A DNA stretch of 40,253 nt from a virus, in the IMG/VR virus record IMGVR_UViG_3300033388_002605, positions 1 through 40,253 of that record; one strand, 5' to 3'. The notes beneath the pieces were generated by a model. That model saw only the letters and a list, made by a program, of their open reading frames with translations. It had not been told where the DNA came from and did not search any database. Of this stretch, positions 1-4,798 are shown piece by piece (positions within the stretch are counted from its first letter, which is position 1; every line of letters begins with the position of its first letter). The position numbers were made by a program, and so were the translations under genes.

Positions 1-114
1 TTTGCATCCTCCCACCTTCTAGCTGTTATCCATCCCTGGGCGTATATAGGCGTCGTTCCTTGGGCTATTAATGCGGGCCTTTGCTTGGCCTCTTCCTTTG
101 CCGCCCTTATCATC
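1..114. repeat. Terminal direct repeat, left copy
   Basis: These 114 bases are identical to 40140-40253. A gene reads without interruption across the join made by merging the two copies, so the contig is circular (40,139 bp unique) or carries a short redundancy from assembling a circularly permuted or circular replicating genome. A packaged direct terminal repeat of exactly this length is less likely, because it would end inside a gene, but read depth would be needed to exclude it. Confidence 0.95.
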
Positions 115-269
115 TTGTCGTGCAATACGGGGCCAACCTTTAGTTTTAACCATGCTTCTGCGGCGTTGGCCCTATCGTTCTTATACTCAAATGCTTCCCA
201 AAATTCAAGGAACTTCTCTGCCTGCTTATCTGATAGCTCCTTGCCTTTGCTTGTTATTATTGCTTCCAT
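1..269 (-). CDS. Phage replication-initiator C-terminal-type protein, 5' part (continues at 40139)
   Basis: This is the N-terminal part of a 138-residue protein whose remainder is encoded at 39992-40139 when the circle is closed. The ATG at 267-269 follows a GGGGG ribosome-binding site, 8 bases after the stop of the DUF5131 gene. The protein contains an F-W-E-A-F motif near residues 22-26, then a basic helical A-x-A-W-L-K-L segment and later A-Q-G-W-I-T-A-R-R-W-E-D. In the C-terminal domain of many phage replisome-organiser proteins the same layout appears as F-W-x-x-Y-P-R-K, A-x-x-A-W and P-x-x-W-L-x-x-x-R-W-E-D. The usual N-terminal winged-helix DNA-binding domain is absent, so this is a stand-alone version of that domain. 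A role in loading host replication proteins is inferred from the family resemblance only. Confidence 0.7.
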   Translation of the reverse strand, partial: MEAIITSKGKELSDKQAEKFLEFWEAFEYKNDRANAAEAWLKLKVGPVLHDKMIRAAKEEAKQRPALIAQGTTPIYAQGWITARRWEDA

Positions 270-277
270 ATTACCCC

Positions 278-1021
278 CTATTCTGGAAACTGGTCCCAAA
301 CACGGCCAAGTATTTTAGGCATCTTGACAATCTTGCCGTCGATCTCGGCTTGTTTTACGAATACCGGAACATCGGCCATTTGGCATTGCTTAACGATTTC
401 TTCTACCCATTCAATTTTTGCTGGCCTTCGTCTTGGACCTGATTCGCATCCCACAATTACCCAATCAATACGATATTTATCAATATGAGTAATTTTCCAG
501 ACATACTCGTCTAAATTTACATACCCCAAAAGAGGCTCAAGGCTGACAAATCTTTTCGCCGCTGGAATTTGGAGCAGGGTGGGGATCCGCTCGTCGGCTC
601 GCTTTTGGTTTTCGGCTGATACACCGAGCCAGGAGTTGTCGGAAAATTTTATAGGTTGTTTTCCTTTGGGGCTTAATTTCTTGATGATGTTTTGAGGTCT
701 TTTGGTAAGAAACACAAAAGTATGTCTGGAAAGCATTCTTGAATACATAACGACTCTACGGGCATATTCGGGGTGGAGATCTTCATGGAACAAATCCCCC
801 ATCGAACAAACGAAAATTTTGCGTGGCTTTCTCCAGCTTATAGCTTGGGTTAGCTTGTCGGAATGGAAAGTCACTTTAAACGGATCATCAGCGGGATACC
901 CGAACCGCCCTTTAAGCCGTGTTGCCATGCGCTTTGCATAACAATTCTGACAACCTTCCGATATGGGTGTGCATCCGGTAATCGGATTCCAGGTCTTGTC
1001 ACACCATTTAATTTTACTCAT
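278..1021 (-). CDS. DUF5131 / phage Gp37-Gp68 family three-Cys protein
   Basis: This 247-residue protein begins with W-C-D-K-T-W-N-P-I-T-G-C, followed by G-C-Q-N-C-Y-A. The three conserved cysteines (about C17, C24 and C27) define the Gp37/Gp68 family found in mycobacteriophages and many other phages. Family members look like radical-SAM-type Fe-S proteins and their reaction is unknown. Further family-like segments are F-V-C-S-M-G-D-L-F-H near residue 70, F-L-T-K-R-P near 105 and W-V-I-V-G-C-E-S-G-P near 190. Two ATGs are adjacent; the second (1019-1021) is better spaced from the GGGG ribosome-binding site. Bacterial homologues often sit beside a partner called TcmP; none is visible here. The stop lies 8 bases before the replication-protein start, so the two are probably co-transcribed. 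Confidence 0.85.
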   Translation of the reverse strand: MSKIKWCDKTWNPITGCTPISEGCQNCYAKRMATRLKGRFGYPADDPFKVTFHSDKLTQAISWRKPRKIFVCSMGDLFHEDLHPEYARRVVMYSRMLSRHTFVFLTKRPQNIIKKLSPKGKQPIKFSDNSWLGVSAENQKRADERIPTLLQIPAAKRFVSLEPLLGYVNLDEYVWKITHIDKYRIDWVIVGCESGPRRRPAKIEWVEEIVKQCQMADVPVFVKQAEIDGKIVKMPKILGRVWDQFPE

Positions 1022-1046
1022 CATTTCCCCTTATTAACAATCCTGT

Positions 1047-1065
1047 GTAAATATTGATACACCTT
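1047..1065. repeat. Intergenic direct repeat, copy 1
   Basis: The 19-base sequence GTAAATATTGATACACCTT is repeated exactly at 1369-1387. In both places it is followed by a similar CTTG-CCCC run and lies in the gap between two small genes, ahead of the next start on the minus strand. It may be a regulatory element, or a trace of module duplication that carried the intergenic spacer along. Confidence 0.85.
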
Positions 1066-1081
1066 TGCTTGGCCCCCAAAA

Positions 1082-1327
1082 CTACATATATCCGTCCCAT
1101 ATCCTAATTTCATCATGCCTTTCAATCGCCTGCAACAGGGTGTCTATCTCTTTGCCTGTCTTTTCTTTTTCGCAGCCATGTTTTAGACCTATTAGATAAT
1201 CAACATCCTTATCCATGAGCCTTAGGTCGAAAGACGTACCCCATCTTTTCCGCAATATATATTTTAACTCATCGCTCAAATGATTTCCTCTGTTAATTAT
1301 CGGTTCCCAATATAACGAACTACTCAT
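1082..1327 (-). CDS. Hypothetical protein, 81 aa
   Basis: An 81-residue charged, mostly helical protein not recognised as any family. It contains a K-H-G-C-E-K-E-K segment and a C-terminal D-E-I-R-I-W-D-G-Y. The ATG at 1327 follows a GGGGG ribosome-binding site at ideal distance. It lies between the DUF559-like nuclease and the DUF5131 gene, flanked on both sides by the 19-base intergenic repeat. Confidence 0.7.
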   Translation of the reverse strand: MSSSLYWEPIINRGNHLSDELKYILRKRWGTSFDLRLMDKDVDYLIGLKHGCEKEKTGKEIDTLLQAIERHDEIRIWDGYM

Positions 1328-1368
1328 ATTCTACCCCCTTTGTATCGAATCGATTACGCTTTATCCTG

Positions 1369-1387
1369 GTAAATATTGATACACCTT
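1369..1387. repeat. Intergenic direct repeat, copy 2
   Basis: This is an exact second copy of the 19-base repeat at 1047-1065. It lies between the stop of the DUF559-like nuclease gene and the start of the 81-aa gene. Confidence 0.85.
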
Positions 1388-1401
1388 ATCTTGCCCCCTA
1401 C

Positions 1402-1797
1402 CTATTTGCTTTTCTTTATTTGGGCTATTTTTAATAAACCCACTATCTTCATGTCAAACCTTTCGGTGAAAACTTCTCTATTCTTGAATCGATATACTTT
1501 CAATCTGTACTTTGATCTTAAAACCTTATCGCGTCTTTTATCGTAATCTTTTTTATTTTTATGGCTGGCCCCATCTATTTCGATGGCAACATGGATAGAG
1601 GGAATATATATATCTACAATATAAGGATAAAAAATCCACTCTAGTTCTGCATCAGGATATAATATTTTAATCTTTTCATATGCAGTTTGTTGGGCAACTG
1701 TAAGGTTTTTCAAATGCTCTTCCTTCCTTGCTATAAGCTGAGAGGGGCTAACCCTCAAACAGTCTGCATAGTCATATGGCCTCTTTGCCCACCCCAT
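1402..1797 (-). CDS. DUF559/Vsr-like PD-(D/E)XK endonuclease
   Basis: A 131-residue protein. Its centre reads V-D-I-Y-I-P-S-I-H-V-A-I-E-I-D-G-A-S-H, which matches the core of very-short-patch-repair-like and DUF559 nucleases: an aspartate (D62), a strand carrying E-I-D (E73, D75), then H79. The following K-K-D-Y-D-K-R-R-D-K-V-L and L-K-V-Y-R-F-K-N-R-E-V are also typical. The N-terminus (residues 1-40) is an added helical region that could recognise DNA. The ATG at 1797 has a GGAGGACAAA leader. Such small nucleases in phages are often homing-type or repair enzymes; the exact substrate is not predictable. A 385-bp gap without a minus-strand gene lies upstream. Confidence 0.8.
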   Translation of the reverse strand: MGWAKRPYDYADCLRVSPSQLIARKEEHLKNLTVAQQTAYEKIKILYPDAELEWIFYPYIVDIYIPSIHVAIEIDGASHKNKKDYDKRRDKVLRSKYRLKVYRFKNREVFTERFDMKIVGLLKIAQIKKSK

Positions 1798-1994
1798 TTT
1801 GTCCTCCTTACTTTTTAGAAAGCTTACCCATTTTGATATTAGGTTTTCCTAGTACCAACGCTGTTCTCGGGCTCATGCTGTTTTCGACCTGCCGTAGATT
1901 CAAGAACTAGGTGCTAATTAATAGAGAAGTGTAAGCGGCGTTTTTTCAGCACCTTATCAAAACTTTGCGATATCCGTTCACCCATTAGCATGTT
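1798..1994. other. Gene-free stretch left of the structured RNA candidate
   Basis: No credible open reading frame is present on either strand. The visible structure is a 7-base inverted repeat, AGGTGCT (1909-1915) with AGCACCT (1948-1954), whose loop ends in six T residues. If the adjoining segment (1995-2175) is an omega-type RNA read on the plus strand, its guide would be the bases immediately before the scaffold, roughly 1975-1995. I see no convincing consensus promoter on the plus strand here. Confidence 0.5.
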
Positions 1995-2175
1995 TATAGG
2001 GTTGCGGTCCCCGTTTTATATCGGGATAACCAAGGGCTTAGGCTTGGCAGTGGCAGTCTTATCTCTATTTAAAGGGTTAACACAGCCATCCGTGGTTAGA
2101 TCCGATTCCGCTGCAATCGGGAAGCAGGAATTATGCTGCATGATTTTAGGCGATAAGTGCGGCATTCGGTTCTTC
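1995..2175 (+). ncRNA. Candidate structured RNA resembling HEARO / IscB omega RNA, with no IscB gene
   Basis: This gene-free segment is unusually rich in ordered stems when read on the plus strand. Visible pairings are CCCG 2010-2013 with CGGG 2022-2025; CCAAG 2030-2034 with CTTGG 2043-2047; TGGC 2051-2054 with GCCA 2085-2088 enclosing a small arm; CCGATT 2102-2107 with AATCGG 2115-2120; and GCAG 2124-2127 with CTGC 2136-2139. GCAG could also pair with the CTGC in the preceding loop (2111-2114), forming a pseudoknot. The order and short motifs (CAGTGGCAG, ACACAGCCATCCGTGG, GAAGCAGGAATT) match my recollection of the HEARO/omega RNA scaffold that guides IscB nucleases. Normally an IscB gene follows directly; here a minus-strand gene ends at 2183 instead. 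It could be a stand-alone omega RNA, a remnant of a decayed element, or an unrelated RNA. The family call rests on memory of the motif and not on a model search. Confidence 0.55.
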
Positions 2176-2182
2176 CTTGTGC

Positions 2183-2392
2183 CTATTTATTGTTAATATC
2201 AAAAAACTCTCTAAGAGCGGGAGCATTTATATCTTCTTCTATGAAATCATCTGTTACATGATGGTCAAGAAAAACCATTAACCATATTGCATTTTGTAGT
2301 TGTTCTAACCCCACCCCTTTTATTATTTGTGAATTATCATGGCGCAAGTTATATTCAGCGTTTTGTAATACCTCTAAGATTGTTATGCTCAT
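2183..2392 (-). CDS. Hypothetical protein, 69 aa
   Basis: A 69-residue, mainly helical acidic protein of no recognised family. It has a central hydrophobic stretch (A-I-W-L-M-V-F-L-D-H-H) and ends in F-D-I-N-N-K. The ATG at 2392 follows GGGGAAGGAT. It is the last gene before the 385-bp gene-free segment, and its stop abuts the 3' end of the plus-strand structured RNA candidate, so transcripts of the two would converge. Confidence 0.65.
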   Translation of the reverse strand: MSITILEVLQNAEYNLRHDNSQIIKGVGLEQLQNAIWLMVFLDHHVTDDFIEEDINAPALREFFDINNK

Positions 2393-2427
2393 ATCCTTCC
2401 CCCTCCTTATCTAATCAAGGCCTGTTT

Positions 2428-2604
2428 TTATGAATCTAATTCTATAGGCTTATGTCCCTTTGTTTCATGATGAAAAACTTGTCCGAGGTCTGCCATATGG
2501 ACAGATTGACCACATTCGAAGCAGACGTAATATTCATCCTCTTCTTTTTCGGTAGGCTGAACTGATTTTCCAATAATACCACTACATATATTATTTGTTT
2601 TCAC
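2428..2604 (-). CDS. Small zinc-finger-like protein, 58 aa, GTG start
   Basis: A short gene with a GTG start at 2602-2604, six bases after a GGGGG ribosome-binding site. The only upstream ATGs in phase with the site terminate at once. The product has a C-F-E-C pair (residues 28-31) followed by H-M and then H-H-E-T-K-G-H, a spacing that could bind one zinc ion, and ends in P-I-E-L-D-S. Similar small C-x2-C proteins are scattered through this genome. Function unknown. Confidence 0.6.
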   Translation of the reverse strand: MKTNNICSGIIGKSVQPTEKEEDEYYVCFECGQSVHMADLGQVFHHETKGHKPIELDS

Positions 2605-2648
2605 ATCATCCCCCTAAGATCCCGCATTAATAGCAGCCGGGAAGATTG

Positions 2649-2864
2649 TTAGTCATGAAAACATGACATACATGTAATTCCATCAATTGTTTCGTCAGGA
2701 TCAAGGTTAAAATGTTTACATACCATGACTGCGTATGTGCTTCCTAAACCAAACGTATCCATAACGGCTACCCATCTGGGAGACTCTCTCATATCATGGG
2801 ATACGGCGTTCCTTACGCTTTTCTCGACGAGGTTTTTATAAGTTAATCCTTTTGGTAAATCCAC
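2649..2864 (-). CDS. Small Cys-pair protein, 71 aa, GTG start
   Basis: GTG at 2862-2864 is chosen because a full GGAGG lies six bases before it; the reading frame remains open upstream to an ATG that overlaps the ribosome-binding site. The product begins D-L-P-K-G-L-T-Y-K-N-L, has a central A-V-M-D-T-F-G-L-G-S-T, and ends with C-K-H-F-N-L-D-P followed by C-M-S-C-F-H. It is not recognised. It is preceded by an 86-base imperfect palindrome with internal hairpins (2885-2970) and a promoter-like sequence (3040-3068), which suggests expression separate from the rest of the operon. Confidence 0.6.
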   Translation of the reverse strand: MDLPKGLTYKNLVEKSVRNAVSHDMRESPRWVAVMDTFGLGSTYAVMVCKHFNLDPDETIDGITCMSCFHD

Positions 2865-2884
2865 GGCTATCCTCCAAAACAAAG

Positions 2885-2970
2885 AAAGCCCAAATTCGAA
2901 TGAGCGACCAACCAGGGAGTAGGTTAAACCTGGTTCCCCGACTGGCAGGGACTCTTCGAAAATGGGCTTT
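2885..2970 (-). promoter_or_regulatory. Branched hairpin leader RNA candidate
   Basis: The 16-base arms 2885-2900 and 2955-2970 are complementary at 14 of 16 positions. Between them are two further hairpins: AACCAGG (2910-2916) with CCTGGTT (2929-2935), and TCCC (2935-2938) with GGGA (2948-2951). The result is a closed multi-branched fold that ends about 10 bases before the GGAGG of the GTG gene at 2864. On the minus strand it would lie in the 5' leader of that gene. It could be a riboregulator, a processed small RNA or an RNA stability element. It is not a normal tRNA (see the rejected list). Confidence 0.6.
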
Positions 2971-3039
2971 AATAAATGGATTCAATTGTTTACCTACTAT
3001 TTCTAGGCCTTGGTCGAGACCTGTTCATCTTAAAGTATT

Positions 3040-3068
3040 AAAATATCAATAATCGGTTATCATGTCAA
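3040..3068 (-). promoter_or_regulatory. Sigma70-like promoter ahead of the branched leader
   Basis: Reading the minus strand, TTGACA (3063-3068) is followed after exactly 17 bases by TATTTT (3040-3045). The -35 is perfect and the -10 matches at four of six positions. Transcription would begin near 3033, pass through the structured leader (2885-2970) and enter the 71-aa gene. The -35 half lies in a 17-base sequence duplicated at 3346-3362, where no good -10 follows, so promoter function at this copy is plausible but not certain. Confidence 0.5.
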
Positions 3069-3069
3069 G
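3053..3069. repeat. Intergenic 17-base repeat, copy 1
   Basis: TCGGTTATCATGTCAAG occurs here and again at 3346-3362, exactly. Both copies lie between small Cys-rich genes; the second overlaps the stop codon of the 70-aa gene at 3358-3570. Duplication of a small-gene cassette with its spacer would explain it. Confidence 0.8.
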
Positions 3070-3075
3070 GGGCAA

Positions 3076-3327
3076 CTAAAATCTTTTACCACATTCAACG
3101 CAATAGTCATAATCAGGCTCTTGTACCGCTTCCCCAGGAATGTATCTGTAAGCCGTGCCTCTGTTTTTATGCTGACAATTCTTTTTAAAATTATCAATTC
3201 TCTTTGCGTTGGGTGATTCAAGGTTGTTGCAATAATTGTTTTCGTGTAAAGCACATCCTTGCTTGGTCAACAATCGCTTGCCACAATACGAGCATTGATA
3301 TAATGTTTGTTCTTTTAGTATCTTCAT
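3076..3327 (-). CDS. Two-finger zinc protein, 83 aa
   Basis: The product carries C-S-Y-C-G-K (residues about 13-18), then G-C-A-L-H-E-N-N-Y-C, which completes a C2H2/C2HC-like finger, a C-Q-H-K-N segment in the middle, and a second pair C-V-E-C-G-K-R-F at the C-terminus. Such fingers generally bind zinc and often nucleic acid; no specific role can be assigned. The ATG at 3327 follows a GGGAGGGGG purine run. Confidence 0.65.
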   Translation of the reverse strand: MKILKEQTLYQCSYCGKRLLTKQGCALHENNYCNNLESPNAKRIDNFKKNCQHKNRGTAYRYIPGEAVQEPDYDYCVECGKRF

Positions 3328-3345
3328 GCCCCCTCCCTATTCTTC

Positions 3346-3362
3346 TCGGTTATCATGTCAAG
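3346..3362. repeat. Intergenic 17-base repeat, copy 2
   Basis: An exact second copy of the repeat at 3053-3069. It overlaps the stop codon (3358-3360) of the next gene and lies just upstream of the zinc-finger gene start. The preceding bases (CCTATTCTT, 3336 onward) also match the start of the 18-base repeat at 3579 and 4215. Confidence 0.8.
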
Positions 3363-3570
3363 TCTTTTTACATCTTTTTAATACCGGGCAACATTTCTCG
3401 GAGCATATACTCAGCTTTATATATTTTCCGGACGACTCTATATAATACTGTTCAAAGCATTCATCGTTATCTTGTCTGCAATAGGCTTTTCCATTATCAA
3501 GGTCGAACCCTATTTCATCGTCAAGCCATTTGCAGTTTTGTTTAAACCACACAAACGATATTGATCTCAT
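3358..3570 (-). CDS. Cys-rich hypothetical protein, 70 aa
   Basis: The product has seven cysteines, including Y-C-R-Q-D-N-D-E-C and I-C-S-E-K-C-C-P-V-L-K-R-C. The C-terminal cluster could bind a metal. No family is recognised. The ATG at 3570 has an AGGAAGGGGAT leader. It lies in the run of small Cys-pair genes. Confidence 0.6.
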   Translation of the reverse strand: MRSISFVWFKQNCKWLDDEIGFDLDNGKAYCRQDNDECFEQYYIESSGKYIKLSICSEKCCPVLKRCKKT

Positions 3571-3578
3571 ATCCCCTT

Positions 3579-3596
3579 CCTATTCTTCAACGATTA
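3579..3596. repeat. 18-base intergenic repeat, copy 1
   Basis: CCTATTCTTCAACGATTA occurs here and at 4215-4232, exactly. On the minus strand each copy lies just upstream of a ribosome-binding site, so the repeat reads into the translation-initiation region of two unrelated small genes (3570 and 4205). Confidence 0.8.
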
Positions 3597-3806
3597 TTTT
3601 TTAATACACGTTTCTATTCTGAATCTATCTGATTTTGTGTTTTTGTAGGCGTAAACAACAGTTCCATCTTTCCAGCTTGTAACAAAACAATACTGCTCTC
3701 CCTTTGATGTTTCAGAAACTTTTCCCATTAGGATGACGCTTTTAACATAATCAAGAGCCTCTTCCATAGAGTGTACCGAGTTGTTTTCAATAATAATTTT
3801 AGCCAT
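3594..3806 (-). CDS. Hypothetical protein, 70 aa
   Basis: A small alpha/beta protein: M-A-K-I-I-I-E-N-N, a helix (M-E-E-A-L-D-Y-V-K-S-V), then strands K-G-E-Q-Y-C-F-V-T-S-W and V-V-Y-A-Y-K-N-T-K-S-D-R-F-R-I. The pattern of one helix followed by beta strands recalls small phage proteins of unknown function. The start is ATG at 3806 behind a GGGGGGG purine run. Confidence 0.65.
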   Translation of the reverse strand: MAKIIIENNSVHSMEEALDYVKSVILMGKVSETSKGEQYCFVTSWKDGTVVYAYKNTKSDRFRIETCIKK

Positions 3807-3827
3807 ACCCCCCCCTCTCTCTCCCTT

Positions 3828-4205
3828 TTACGGCACCAAAACATTTTCGAATACCCGAATGATTTTATGTTCTTCTGCCTCTATTGTTTTATCGGAAGCA
3901 TCGGCCAAGATTGACAACGGCTTTAATAATAGCTCCATAAGCTCATGAACGGCGCTTCTTTCAAGCCTTTTGTCGGTAGGCTCCTCGTTCCAGCTTTTAT
4001 TGAGGATAATAGTTGCGACTCTTCCGATACAATTATAATAAACCATTGCTTTCATGCCATCAATATCATCACATTCTTCTTTATCAAAAAGATTATACTC
4101 TATTGACCACGAAACAAGGCCAAGCCTAGGAATCCATTTTTGACAATATTTTATATACTTAACAAAATTCTTTAGGGTTAGTTCATATTTCTTTGTATCC
4201 GTCAC
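3828..4205 (-). CDS. Metallopeptidase-like protein, GTG start, 125 aa
   Basis: GTG at 4203-4205 is preferred because GGGGGG precedes it at the right distance; the longer ATG form (4226) would start inside that ribosome-binding site. The N-terminal half contains W-S-I-E-Y and A-T-I-I-L-N-K-S-W, then A-V-H-E-L-M-E-L-L-L (H87, E88, E91). A histidine-glutamate helix after a beta-sheet is the zincin layout. The third ligand looks like glutamate (H-E-x-x-E) instead of histidine, so activity is uncertain. Phage homologues of this type are commonly annotated as hypothetical or as predicted metallopeptidases. Confidence 0.6.
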   Translation of the reverse strand: MTDTKKYELTLKNFVKYIKYCQKWIPRLGLVSWSIEYNLFDKEECDDIDGMKAMVYYNCIGRVATIILNKSWNEEPTDKRLERSAVHELMELLLKPLSILADASDKTIEAEEHKIIRVFENVLVP

Positions 4206-4214
4206 TATATCCCC

Positions 4215-4232
4215 CCTATTCTTCAACGATTA
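4215..4232. repeat. 18-base intergenic repeat, copy 2
   Basis: An exact copy of the repeat at 3579-3596, immediately upstream of the GTG-started metallopeptidase-like gene. Confidence 0.8.
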
Positions 4233-4257
4233 CCCTCTTGGCTTTACAGAAATCGGG

Positions 4258-4449
4258 CTAAACCTCTTCCCAATCGTGAAAATCCATCAACTCAAAATCC
4301 ATAGGAATAATACATTTAATCTTGTCGTTTATTACAAACTGCCTGCCACATCGACTACAATTTAACCACCGTATTCCTTTTGAATACAATTTTTTTGGCT
4401 TGGCATAAACAACATATTTATGGCCAAAGATTTTACATAGCAGTTCCAT
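4258..4449 (-). CDS. Small zinc-ribbon phage protein, 63 aa
   Basis: The product begins M-E-L-L-C-K-I-F-G-H-K-Y-V-V and has C-S-R-C-G-R-Q-F near residue 32. The first Cys and His with the C-x2-C pair form a plausible zinc site. The form L-x-C-K-x-F-G-H-K-W followed by C-x-R-C-G occurs widely in small phage proteins of unknown function. Two consecutive ATGs follow GGAGGGG; the second (4447-4449) is better placed and overlaps the stop of the upstream 41-aa gene. Confidence 0.65.
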   Translation of the reverse strand: MELLCKIFGHKYVVYAKPKKLYSKGIRWLNCSRCGRQFVINDKIKCIIPMDFELMDFHDWEEV

Positions 4450-4574
4450 CATCCCCTCCTCCCCTTTTCAGTAAGATATGTTAGGGTTGCATAATACTGT
4501 TCGGAAGAGAAATTGTCGTAAATTATCTCTTCCTCTTCTTCAACGGGTTTATCGTCTGTTGGCTTGTCTTTCAT
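4449..4574 (-). CDS. Hypothetical acidic protein, 41 aa
   Basis: A short gene with an excellent AAGGAG ribosome-binding site eight bases before ATG 4572-4574. The product is strongly acidic near the N-terminus (V-E-E-E-E-E-I-I-Y-D) and ends K-G-R-R-G. It overlaps both neighbours by a few bases (ATGA-type junctions), consistent with translational coupling inside the cluster. Not recognised. Confidence 0.6.
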   Translation of the reverse strand: MKDKPTDDKPVEEEEEIIYDNFSSEQYYATLTYLTEKGRRG

Positions 4575-4765
4575 TTTATAAGCTCCTTTTCGTCCTCGGC
4601 TATGTCCTTCCAGTTAGCCTTAATGGAGGCTTCTCCGTCTTCATCTTTATGTGGGCAAACGTCTGGATGTGGAAGGGTATAAGGAATTTTAGAACTGTTC
4701 ACGTTGGTTTCAAAAAAACAAACATATCCAAAACTACATGATCGACAAATATATTTCTTTCTCAT
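4571..4765 (-). CDS. Small zinc-binding-like protein, 64 aa
   Basis: The chosen ATG (4763-4765) has GAGG six bases upstream; an in-phase ATG four codons earlier is possible. The product begins M-R-K-K-Y-I-C-R-S-C-S-F-G-Y-V-C-F and later has V-C-P-H-K, so C-x2-C plus C-x-H can form a zinc site. The rest is acidic and helical. Function unknown. Confidence 0.6.
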   Translation of the reverse strand: MRKKYICRSCSFGYVCFFETNVNSSKIPYTLPHPDVCPHKDEDGEASIKANWKDIAEDEKELIK

Positions 4766-4798
4766 TTTTATCCTCATGCCTGCCTTGGCAGATGTTTA

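Noticed and set aside
1990-2196. Plus-strand 68-codon frame in the gene-free segment
   Set aside because: It lacks a ribosome-binding site, has an unusual composition and coincides with the ordered stems of the RNA candidate, so it is treated as chance.
2885-2970. Possible tRNA
   Set aside because: The outer arms and TTCGAA look tRNA-like, but the outer stem is 16 bases, the T-stem cannot be formed next to the TTCGAAT loop and no standard anticodon arm fits.
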